Source: Hyphomicrobiales bacterium (GTDB lineage Bacteria > Pseudomonadota > Alphaproteobacteria > Rhizobiales > Rhizobiaceae). Taken from it: 64,000 bases of DNA. Positions 26,363-34,022 of this stretch are shown here, one piece after another. The stretch is taken from the NCBI GenBank assembly GCA_017305935.1, contig JAFKJU010000015.1, positions 124,001-188,000 on the forward strand, given 5' to 3'. The first letter of the stretch is position 1. Each line of letters starts with the position of its first letter. The position numbers were made by a program, and so were the translations under genes. Below the pieces are notes generated by a model. The model saw only the letters and a program-made list of their open reading frames with translations. It was not told where the DNA came from and did no database searches.

Positions 26363-27325
26363 ATGCGCTTTCTCACCCTCCTTTCAGCCGTGCTTCTGGC
26401 CGGCGCCGCCCATGCCGAAACGCTCACCCTCTACACGTCGCAATCTCCCGAGATCGCCCAGCAGACGGTGGACGCCTTCCAGGCCAGGCACCCCGAGATC
26501 AAGGTCGAGTGGTCCCGCAACGGCACCAGCCAGTTGCTCAACATCTTGCGCGCGGAAATCGCCGCCGGCGAGGTCAAGCCGGATGTGCTCCTGGTGGCCG
26601 ACACCATCAATCTCGGCCAGCTCAAGGCCGAAGGCCGGCTGATGGCCTATCCGGAAGCCAAGGTGGAAGCCTATGATCCGGCCACCTACGACAAGGACCG
26701 GATGTTCTTCGGCACCAAGATCATCTCCACCGGCATCGCCTACAACACCAAGACGGCAAAGCCCGTCGAGAGCTGGTCGGACCTGCTCGTCGAAGACAAC
26801 CGGGGGCAGATCGCCGTGCCGAGCCCGCTCTATTCCGGCGCGGCCCTGAACCATCTGCACAGCGTCATCGACGTTCAGGGCATCGGCTGGGACTTCTATC
26901 GCAAGCTTGCGGAACTCGGCATCGCGCCCGAAGGCGGCAACGGCCCGGCGCTGAAGGCCGTCGCCAGCGGCCTTGCGAAATACGGCATCATCGCGGATGC
27001 GGATGTGATCCGCGCCAAGGCGAGCGGTTCGCCGGTCGATCTGATCTTCCCCAAGGAGGGCGTTTCCTTCATCACCGAGCCGGTGGCGATCATGTCCACG
27101 GCGAAGGAGCCCAAGGCGGCCAAGGCCTTCGTCGACTTCCTGCTGTCCCCCGAAGGCCAGCAACTCGTGGTGACCCAGGGCAACATGCCGATCGATCCGA
27201 AGGTCGCGCCGCCCAAGGGCTTCCCGGCGCTTTCCGAGATCAAGCTGCTGCCGATGGACGCCGACAAGGCGGTGGAGACCGACGCGCAGGTGCGCGCACG
27301 CTTCGCTGAAATCTTCGGTGGCTGA
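26363..27325 (+). CDS. ABC transporter substrate-binding protein (FbpA/AfuA/phosphonate superfamily)
   Basis: A 320-residue periplasmic protein. The signal peptide MRFLTLLSAVLLAGAAHAE is short and clear. The mature part begins TLTLYTSQSPEIAQQTVDAF and has PDVLLVADTINLGQLKAEGR and KEGVSFITEPVAIMSTAKEP, the family pattern. It lies 37 bases after the ATPase gene, with AGAGG upstream. It is not closely similar to the binding protein at 22384, so the two systems probably carry different ligands. Cargo likely a small anion; a phosphorus compound is inferred only from neighbours. Confidence 0.85.
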   Translation: MRFLTLLSAVLLAGAAHAETLTLYTSQSPEIAQQTVDAFQARHPEIKVEWSRNGTSQLLNILRAEIAAGEVKPDVLLVADTINLGQLKAEGRLMAYPEAKVEAYDPATYDKDRMFFGTKIISTGIAYNTKTAKPVESWSDLLVEDNRGQIAVPSPLYSGAALNHLHSVIDVQGIGWDFYRKLAELGIAPEGGNGPALKAVASGLAKYGIIADADVIRAKASGSPVDLIFPKEGVSFITEPVAIMSTAKEPKAAKAFVDFLLSPEGQQLVVTQGNMPIDPKVAPPKGFPALSEIKLLPMDADKAVETDAQVRARFAEIFGG

Positions 27326-27328
27326 GCG

Positions 27329-29062
27329 ATGACCGACCTTGCGTCCGCCATGCCCGGGGAGCGCCGGCAGTTGCCGGCGTTCCGCATCGAAGCCGAGACG
27401 CTGGCGCTGGTCCTTCTCGTGGCGTTCGTCACCGCAATGTCCATCGCGCCGCTCGCCAGACTGGTTCTCGCCGCGCTGGCGCCGCAGGGCGCGCTGGACC
27501 TTTCCCATGCGTGGGACGTCCTTGCCCGGCCCAAGGTCTTTGTCGCCGCGCTCAATTCGCTGAACGTCGCGCTGCTTTCGACGCTGTTCGCCGTCGTGGT
27601 CGGCGCCTTTGCCGCGATCCTGACCGTGCATTGCAATATGCGCTTCAAGGCTGCCTGGGTGTTCGGCTTCGTGCTGCCCTTGATGATCCCGCCGCAGGTG
27701 ACGGCGCTCGCCTGGGTGCAGGCCTTTTCCCCGACCAGCCCCGTGCTCGGCCTGCTCGGGATGGCGCTCACGCCCGGCAGCCGGCATCCACTGTTTTCCG
27801 CCTGGGGCATCATCCTCCTGCTCGGCGTTTACAATGCGCCGCTCGTCTTCCTCACCGTCCGCGCCGCCCTGCACCGCGTTCCGGCCAATCTTTCGGAAGC
27901 CGCGCGCGCGGCCGGCGCGGGAAGGTCGCGCGTGATCTGGACGATCCTCCTGCCGCTCGCCCGTTCGGGCATTCTCGCCGGCGCGGCGATCGCCTTCGTC
28001 TCGGCGATCGGCAATTTCGGCATCCAGGCCATGCTCGGCATCCCGGCGCGCTTTCCCACCCTCATCACGCTCATCTATCAGACGCTCAACGGCTATGGAC
28101 CGGCCGCATTGTCCGACATGGCCTTGCTGTCGCTCCTGCTGGCGCTGATCACCGTCAGCGGCATCGCGCTCGCCAGCTGGCTCGGTCGGCGCGGCGACCT
28201 GCGGGTGGAAAGCCTCGGGCGTCCGGCCGAGATCGACCTGCGCGGTGCGAAGCGCTGGATCGAAGCCGGCGCATGGCTCTACCTGATCACCACGCTGCTG
28301 CTGCCGCTTTCCGCGCTCTTCGCCACCTCGCTCGTGAAGGGCTTCGGGCAGGAGCTGACATGGACGACCGTGACGCTCGCGAATTATGCAAGCGCCCTTC
28401 TCCGCCAAGCCTCGATTCGCGACGCCTTCGCCACGAGTTTCGTGCTGACCGTCACGACCGTTCTGATCCTCAGCGTGATCTCGCTCTTCCTCGCCTATTT
28501 CCTGAGCTGGCGGCGCGGGCCGGTGGTGCGCGTTCTGCAGATGGCTGCGGAGTTGTCCTATGTCCTGCCCGGTATTGTCCTCGGCGTGGCGATGATCCTT
28601 TTCTTTCTGAAGCCGCTGCCGCTCGTCGGCGTTTCCATCTACGGCACGGTCTGGATCATCCTCGTGGCCTATCTCTCCAACTTCCTTGCCCTGGCGCTAC
28701 GACCGCTGCTCGGCGGTTTCACGCAGATCGACCGCTCTCTGGAAGACGCCGCCCGTATCGCCGGCGCCGGCTTCCTCCAGCGCATGCGCGACATCGTGAT
28801 GCCGCTGCTCGCGCCGGCCATGGTCGCGGGCGCCATCATCGTCTTCATGTCGGCGCTCAACGAAATCCAGGTCTCGATCCTGCTGGTATCGTCCAGCGCG
28901 CGCACCATCGGGCCGATGATCGTGTTCCTCGAGGAAGGTGGCTCCTCGACGCTTGCCGCGGCCGTGGGCTGCCTCATGGTGTTCATCGTTCTGGTGCTGA
29001 TGTCGGTCGCCTCGCTCTTCTCCTCGCGGCTTCCCAAGGGAGCGTTGCCTTGGCTCGATTGA
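27329..29062 (+). CDS. Double-length ABC transporter permease (FbpB/AfuB/phosphonate type)
   Basis: A 577-residue fused permease with two sets of about six helices. EAA-type loops are NLSEAARAAGAGRSRVIWTI in the first half and LEDAARIAGAGFLQRMRDIV in the second. It follows the binding-protein stop by 3 bases. It ends LPKGALPWLD, overlapping the start of the MBL-fold gene by 13 bases, so transport and the two downstream hydrolases are translationally coupled. Confidence 0.87.
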   Translation: MTDLASAMPGERRQLPAFRIEAETLALVLLVAFVTAMSIAPLARLVLAALAPQGALDLSHAWDVLARPKVFVAALNSLNVALLSTLFAVVVGAFAAILTVHCNMRFKAAWVFGFVLPLMIPPQVTALAWVQAFSPTSPVLGLLGMALTPGSRHPLFSAWGIILLLGVYNAPLVFLTVRAALHRVPANLSEAARAAGAGRSRVIWTILLPLARSGILAGAAIAFVSAIGNFGIQAMLGIPARFPTLITLIYQTLNGYGPAALSDMALLSLLLALITVSGIALASWLGRRGDLRVESLGRPAEIDLRGAKRWIEAGAWLYLITTLLLPLSALFATSLVKGFGQELTWTTVTLANYASALLRQASIRDAFATSFVLTVTTVLILSVISLFLAYFLSWRRGPVVRVLQMAAELSYVLPGIVLGVAMILFFLKPLPLVGVSIYGTVWIILVAYLSNFLALALRPLLGGFTQIDRSLEDAARIAGAGFLQRMRDIVMPLLAPAMVAGAIIVFMSALNEIQVSILLVSSSARTIGPMIVFLEEGGSSTLAAAVGCLMVFIVLVLMSVASLFSSRLPKGALPWLD

Positions 29063-30159
29063 CCGCGATCAGTGGTGTCGGCGGTAAGCTGCCGGCCGCC
29101 TTCCTGCTCGAAATCGAAGGAAAGCGGCTGATGCTGGATCTCGGCGAGGGACCGGAGCCCGGCGTGTTCCCCGCCGTGGAGGGTATCGGCGCGGTCGACG
29201 CCATCTGCCTCACGCACGCGCATATGGATCACGCCGGCGCGCTGCACCTGGCGGAGGATCTCGGCAATCCGCCGATCTACGCGACGCAGGCAACCTTCGA
29301 CAATCTCGGGGCACTCGCGCCAGCGGCCACCCGCCGCCGCATCCTGCCGGTGAACGGCCCTGCCGAGATTGCCGGCGTCACGGTCTCGCTTGGCCGCTGC
29401 GGACATGCGCCGGGCGGGGTCTGGTTTCATTTCGCCCATGCGGGCGGCATCCTCTATACGGGGGACTGGAGCGTCGAATCCGCGCTCCTGCCGTTCGATC
29501 CGCCGCCGCCCGCGCATCTTCTCGTCACGGACGCATCCTATGGCGATCGGGATACGAGCCTCACCGACCAGATAGACGCCATTGCCCGAATGGCTGCGGC
29601 GGGCGCGGTCCTGCCGGTTCCAGGCGGTGGGCGCGGACCGGAAATGATCGTGGCGCTTGCCGCCCGGGGCTTGCAGCCACGTGCCTGCCCGCAGATCGGG
29701 CGCGAAATGCAGGCCCTCGCCGAAGACAGCCGCTCGGTGGATGCGGGTGGACGGCAGGCTATGCGGAATTTTCTCGCCAATCCGGTCGATGGCGACTGGC
29801 GCCCGACGGACGTTATCGTCGCGACCGAGGCCAATGCGCAGGCCGGGCTTTCCGCCACGCTTCTACGCCGGCTGGAGGAGGGTTTCCGCTTCATCTTCAC
29901 CAGCCATGTGCCGCGCAACACGCCGGCCCACAGGCTGCTAGCATCCGGCAGGGCCGACTGGCTGCCCTGGAACGTGCATCCCCGCCGGCAAGACGTGCTC
30001 GACCTCGCGGACCGGACCGGCGCAAGCCGGATCATGGCCGCATTCGTGGACCCCGACGCCATGCCGCAACTCGGCGAAAGCCTCGGCAAGCGGCTCATCA
30101 CCGACCGGACGATCACGCTTTCGCCAGTTGCCGGGCATAGCAACGGACAGGACTCATGA
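29050..30159 (+). CDS. MBL-fold metallo-hydrolase (beta-CASP-like arrangement)
   Basis: A 369-residue metallo-beta-lactamase-fold protein. The metal motif is LTHAHMDHAG (HAHMDH, residues 56-61), with further ligands in GHAPGG, LYTGDWS and TDASYGDR. The GDWS/TDASYGD pair and the WNVHPRRQDVLDLA segment recall RNase J/CPSF-type beta-CASP proteins, but no clear RNA-binding KH-like region is seen. It may hydrolyse a phosphodiester. The TTG start at 29050 is preferred because AAGGGAG lies 8 bases upstream; it overlaps the permease stop and its own stop overlaps the phosphatase start (ATGA). Confidence 0.8.
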   Translation: MARLTAISGVGGKLPAAFLLEIEGKRLMLDLGEGPEPGVFPAVEGIGAVDAICLTHAHMDHAGALHLAEDLGNPPIYATQATFDNLGALAPAATRRRILPVNGPAEIAGVTVSLGRCGHAPGGVWFHFAHAGGILYTGDWSVESALLPFDPPPPAHLLVTDASYGDRDTSLTDQIDAIARMAAAGAVLPVPGGGRGPEMIVALAARGLQPRACPQIGREMQALAEDSRSVDAGGRQAMRNFLANPVDGDWRPTDVIVATEANAQAGLSATLLRRLEEGFRFIFTSHVPRNTPAHRLLASGRADWLPWNVHPRRQDVLDLADRTGASRIMAAFVDPDAMPQLGESLGKRLITDRTITLSPVAGHSNGQDS

Positions 30160-30761
30160 TCGCCACCAATACCAAGCCTCTCCTCACAGACGCGCAGGAG
30201 GACGCCACCCCCGTTCTGTTGCCCGTCGTCGACGGCATCAATGCGGAAGGCGCGATCCTCCATATCGGAAACCGCATTGCCGCCGATGATGCGCAACTGC
30301 TTCTCCGCCACGGCATTACCTCGACCATGAACCTGGCCGTGAACATCGAGATGCCCTCGCTCATGCTGCCGGACGGGACGCATGTCCGCCGCACCCATAT
30401 CGGCCTGATCGACGGTCCGGGCAATGTCGCGCAGCATCTTCTGGGCGCGGTGCTTGCGCTTCACGGCATAGCCGAACAGGCAAGCCCCGGAAAAAGCCAT
30501 TACCCGGCGCATCGGAGCGGCAATATCCTGGTCCATTGCCGTGGCGGGCGCAGCCGCTCCGTCACCGTCGTCGCCCTCTATCTCCACCTTTTCCATGCCG
30601 AACGATTTCCGGCTTTCGAGGCAGCGCTCGACCATCTGAGGACGGTGCGCGGCCTGGACGACACTCAGCCTCAGCCCGCCATGCTCGACCTGGCAAGACA
30701 AGCGCTCGACCTTGCCCGGGCGCCTCTTTGCCGGAACCGGCCGACAGCGGAGGCGACCTAA
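30156..30761 (+). CDS. Protein-tyrosine/dual-specificity phosphatase family protein
   Basis: A 201-residue phosphatase of the cysteine-based (DSP-like) superfamily. The P-loop is VHCRGGRSRS, giving Cys128 and Arg134 in CX5R, with Asp86 in HIGLIDGPGN as probable general acid. Members remove phosphate from proteins, inositol phosphates or small phosphoesters. No signal peptide is seen, so it acts in the cytosol on an imported or processed compound, or on a regulator. It is the last gene of the ABC-MBL-phosphatase operon. Confidence 0.8.
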   Translation: MIATNTKPLLTDAQEDATPVLLPVVDGINAEGAILHIGNRIAADDAQLLLRHGITSTMNLAVNIEMPSLMLPDGTHVRRTHIGLIDGPGNVAQHLLGAVLALHGIAEQASPGKSHYPAHRSGNILVHCRGGRSRSVTVVALYLHLFHAERFPAFEAALDHLRTVRGLDDTQPQPAMLDLARQALDLARAPLCRNRPTAEAT

Positions 30762-30789
30762 ATCTCGGCCGGGCAGGCTCGGCTTCGCA

Positions 30790-31264
30790 TCAAGAAACCT
30801 GCGAGATCGGCTGAAAACCGCTGGCTTCGAGAATGCCCTGACCATACGGCGCCAGCAGAAAGTCCCGCAGCCTGCGGGCCGCATCAGGCGCGCCGTTCCG
30901 CAGGGCCATCCCATATTGGATGCATGGCGAAAGCGCCGGCGGAAGCCCGATGACACTGAACCGCGGATCTGTTTCGTGAAGACGTGCATTGGACGCGTAG
31001 CCGAGGAAGAGATCGAAGCGGTCTCCCGCCTCGATCCGCTCGCGCAGCAGCCCGGCCGGCCCGAACGTCAGGGATAGGGGAATACCCGTATCCCTTTCGA
31101 ATGCGGTGGCGATTTAGGATGACGGCGCGGTTCACCTGATCGGGAACATGCACTTCGCGGCCGATCTGGTCGGTGAGGACCCGATCCGCCCAGGCGGGTG
31201 CGGCAAGCAGCAGATCCACAAGGGTCAGGGCGATGGTCGAGGCTGAGGCAAGGCGTGCAAACAT
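30790..31264 (-). pseudogene. Chimeric remnant: FecB/TroA-type binding-protein N-terminus joined to a ModA-like C-terminus
   Basis: The gene starts well (GGGAGG upstream of the ATG at 31264) with signal peptide MFARLASASTIALTLVDLLL and then DRVLTDQIGREVHVPDQVNR, the start of a FecB/TroA-type binding protein. After about residue 50 this stops making sense. From about 31085 a different frame shows LSLTFGPAGLLRERIEAGDR, FDLFLGYASNARLHE and GLPPALSPCIQYGMALRNGA, a ModA-type half ending at 30790. A deletion seems to have fused two neighbouring Mo-related binding-protein genes out of frame. Confidence 0.65.
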
Positions 31265-31317
31265 GATGGTCCTCCCGTTACGGCTAAGGGAGAGCAGGGA
31301 TCCGCCGATGGCGGCAA

Positions 31318-31341
31318 CGTTATATTCCATCGAATATTTCG
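31318..31341. promoter_or_regulatory. ModE-like operator (copy 1)
   Basis: Half-sites CGTTATATT (31318-31326) and AATATTTCG (31333-31341) are separated by 6 bases. This is the 9-6-9 layout of ModE boxes (CGnTATAT-type arms). It sits between the divergent chimeric binding-protein remnant and the molbindin gene and matches copy 2 at 33953-33976. The same molybdate-responsive repressor should bind both. Confidence 0.65.
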
Positions 31342-31477
31342 CTATGTGCCGCGATGCCATCGCACGTTCTCGGATATCGTCGCCGATCTGCAACAGTTCT
31401 CCCGGTTCGGACGGTGGTGCCGAGGCGGGCTGGCATGCTATGGCATTGCCTCTACAGACGCCACACAGGAGAGTTCC

Positions 31478-31687
31478 ATGAAGATCAGCGCTCGCAACCG
31501 CCTCAAGGGCAAGATCGTCGAAGTGACCAAGAGCGCGACCACCGCGCATGTGCGTATCGAAGTCGCCGGCGGCGCCGTCGTCACCGCATCGATCACCAAC
31601 GAATCCGTGGACGAACTGGGCCTTGCCGTCGGCGGCGAAGCCTATGCGGTCGTCAAGGCGTCCGACGTGATGGTCGCGGTCGACTAA
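31478..31687 (+). CDS. mop: Molbindin (Mop), molybdate-binding TOBE protein
   Basis: A 69-residue single-TOBE-domain protein: MKISARNRLKGKIVEVTKSA, then HVRIEVAGGAVVTASITNES and DELGLAVGGEAYAVVKASDV. This is the Mop fold, which assembles into hexamers and stores or buffers molybdate or tungstate. AGGAGAG lies upstream of the ATG. The ModE-like site about 140 bases upstream suggests control by molybdate. Neighbours are molybdenum-related on both sides. Confidence 0.9.
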   Translation: MKISARNRLKGKIVEVTKSATTAHVRIEVAGGAVVTASITNESVDELGLAVGGEAYAVVKASDVMVAVD

Positions 31688-31893
31688 GGTCGCTCGGGAG
31701 AATCGCTTGCCACGACATGGAGCGCGGCAAGCGCTTCCTAATCCGGCATCGGTGCCTGGATGACCTCCGAATGCGAGATGAGCGGCGGATTTCAGGAAAT
31801 CGAAGCCGGCGCGGAGGCATCGATCCGCAGGCAGATAACGTTTGGCTGGCGCGTTGGCGTTACGGGATCGGAGCGCCTTCGGCCCCAGGTGCA

Positions 31894-32909
31894 TCACCAG
31901 CCGCGTCTTCCGGCGATCAGCAGCCACAGGAAGAACGGCGCGCCGACCGTTGCCGTCAGGATGCCGAGCGGCACCTCGATATCGGCGATGGAGCGCGCCA
32001 GCATGTCGACGACGAGCAGATAGGCCGCGCCGATAAGCATGGCGACGGGTAGAAGCCGACGGAAATCCGGGCCGACGAGCATGCGGGCGATGTGGGGAAT
32101 AACGAGGCCGATCCAGCCGATGATGCCGGTGACGGAGACAGTCGCTGCCGTCACCAGCGTCGCGCCGCCAATCAGCACGAAACGGGTTCTCGTCGTATCG
32201 ATGTCCAGCGTCCGCGCCTCCTCCTCGCCAAGCGTCAGGAGATTCATGCGCCAGCGCAGCAGCACCAGCGGAGCGAGACCGATGACGACGGCGGGCAGGA
32301 TGGAGAGCACGTCGAAACGGGTAATCGCCGTCATGCTGCCAAGCAGCCAATAGGTGATGGCCGGAAGCTGATCATAGGGATCAGCCAGCACCTTGATCAG
32401 CGATATGCCGGCGCCGACGAGTGCCTGGAGGCGATGCCGGCAAGCACAAGCGTCAGCATGGGATCACGCTCGCGCACCAGCGCGCCCACCGACATCACCA
32501 GGGCCACCACAACGAGGCCGCCGGCAAAGGCGACCAGCTGGATCGCAACCACCGGCAGCGAGAGAAAGATACCCAGCACCGCCCCGAGGCTCGCGCCGAC
32601 CGACACGCCCAGCAGGTCCGGCGAAACCAGCGGATTGCGAAACAACCCCTGATAGGTCGCGCCCGCCGCAGCAAGCCCCGCCCCGACAACGATGGCGGCG
32701 AAAACACGCGGCAGGCGCACGTTCCACAGCACGGTCGCCAGCAGCGGGTCCGACGTCTCGCCCGTCACCAGTTGGCGCAGCGCCGCCAGCAGCGGCTGCG
32801 GACCGCCGCCATATTTGCCGACCATCATGGAGACGAGTGCGAGCGTGCCCAGACCCAGAATGCCGACAACCGCCACCAACAGGCCAGTACGGGTGGCACG
32901 CGCCGGCAT
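31894..32909 (-). pseudogene. FecCD-family permease of the Mo/W transporter, frameshifted
   Basis: Both halves of a FecCD permease are present. The N-terminal part reads VRLPRVFAAIVVGAGLAAAG and NPLVSPDLLGVSVGASLGAV to PMLTLVLAGIAS. The frame then breaks at about 32422-32430, and the C-terminal part resumes in another frame with ADPYDQLPAITYWLLGSM and IGWIGLVIPHIARMLVGPDF. A single missing base explains it, since the shifted frame reads ALVGAGIS where expected. The upstream start at 32909 directly follows the binding-protein stop. No ATPase follows; only a short ATG frame at 31894 of no recognisable content. Confidence 0.8.
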
Positions 32910-33941
32910 CTACTTCGCCGCGCCCTTGCCGAGCAGGGTTGCAAGCTGCGCATCGCCGAGTTCGACCTGGTAGAACAGCTTGAAGAACGTCCGCACCTTT
33001 TCATCGAGTGCTGCCGGGAAAGCCTCCGGATAGAGCAGGTGTTCCAGCCAGGAAACGCCGATGAGGCGATTGATGCCGGGCGGAGAATCGATCCAGCCGA
33101 ACGGCAGACTCGGCGCCGTATGGATACGCCCGGCTTTCACCGCATCCAGTCCCGCCCAAAGCGGATCGGTCTTCACGGCCTTCGCAAATTTCGGCGACGA
33201 CGCGAGAATGACATCCGGTTTCCACGACAGAACCTGTTCGAGCGAGACTTGGGTGAGACCGCCTTTGCCGGCAGCCGCCGCGACATTGCGCGCACCGACG
33301 GCCTCGAGGATTTCCATGTTGATCGAGCCGGAGAGTCCGGTCTCGAGGCCTTCCGCGCCGCGACCGTAATAGACCGAAGGGCGCTTTTCGCCAGGGATGC
33401 CGGCGAGACCCTTTTCCAGCGCCGCGAGCGTCTGGTCGGCATAGGCGGCGAGCGTTTCGGCCCTTACCTCGACGCCGAGAATGGCACCGGTTTCGCGCAG
33501 CGTCGCACCGCTCTTTGCAAAGGCGCCATCGATCAGCACATAGGGAATGCCGGTCTGCGCCTGCACCTTGTCGGCCAGCGAGGCATAGGTCGGGTTCATC
33601 GTGCCGACATCGATGATGATGTCGGGCTTGGCCGCCAGCACCGCCTCGATATTGGCCGTGCCGCCCTTGCCGGTGAGTTGACCGAAACTGGGAAGATCGC
33701 GCACGGCCGGCAGAAGGAATTCCTTTTCCTCCGCCTTCGGCTCCCGCACCCAGCCGGCAAGCTTGTCCGGCGCCAGCACATAGACGAGCACCGAGGCTGG
33801 CGGGCCTGCGGCAAGCACCCGCTCGACCCTGTCGGGGATCTCGACCACGCGCCCGGCGGCATCGGTGATGCTGCGGGCGGCAGCCGGCAGGAACGATAAA
33901 AGCAGGGCGACCAGGACGACGACGCTACGCAGGGCCGGCAT
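32910..33941 (-). CDS. ABC transporter substrate-binding protein, FecB/TroA-like, predicted molybdate/tungstate
   Basis: A 343-residue periplasmic protein. The signal peptide VVVLVALLLSFLPAAARS is clear. Then come SITDAAGRVVEIPDRVERVL, the ASVLVYVLAPDKLAGWV segment, and DIIIDVGTMNPTYASLADKV, characteristic of FecB/TroA-fold proteins that bind oxyanions or siderophores. The 24-bp ModE-like palindrome right at its start, together with moeA and molbindin, makes Mo/W the best guess (MolA type). Start at 33941 has GGAGAG upstream. Its partner permease is frameshifted. Confidence 0.8.
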   Translation of the reverse strand: MPALRSVVVLVALLLSFLPAAARSITDAAGRVVEIPDRVERVLAAGPPASVLVYVLAPDKLAGWVREPKAEEKEFLLPAVRDLPSFGQLTGKGGTANIEAVLAAKPDIIIDVGTMNPTYASLADKVQAQTGIPYVLIDGAFAKSGATLRETGAILGVEVRAETLAAYADQTLAALEKGLAGIPGEKRPSVYYGRGAEGLETGLSGSINMEILEAVGARNVAAAAGKGGLTQVSLEQVLSWKPDVILASSPKFAKAVKTDPLWAGLDAVKAGRIHTAPSLPFGWIDSPPGINRLIGVSWLEHLLYPEAFPAALDEKVRTFFKLFYQVELGDAQLATLLGKGAAK

Positions 33942-33952
33942 GAGACTCTCCA

Positions 33953-33976
33953 ACGATATATTTCCAGAAATATATC
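33953..33976. promoter_or_regulatory. ModE-like operator (copy 2), perfect 11-bp inverted repeat
   Basis: CGATATATTTC (33953-33963) and GAAATATATCG (33966-33976) are perfect inverted repeats with a 2-base centre (CA). In the 9-6-9 view the arms are CGATATATT and AATATATCG, near-identical to copy 1. It starts 12 bases upstream of the binding-protein ATG, where a bound repressor would block transcription or initiation. Confidence 0.72.
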
Positions 33977-34022
33977 GCTGCTTCGCGTCCGCATGGCAAC
34001 TGCCGCGCCGCGACTGCTGTTC

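Noticed and set aside
26384-28408. 674-codon minus-strand frame across the binding protein and permease
   Set aside because: Shadow of two well-supported genes on the other strand; charged low-complexity translation.
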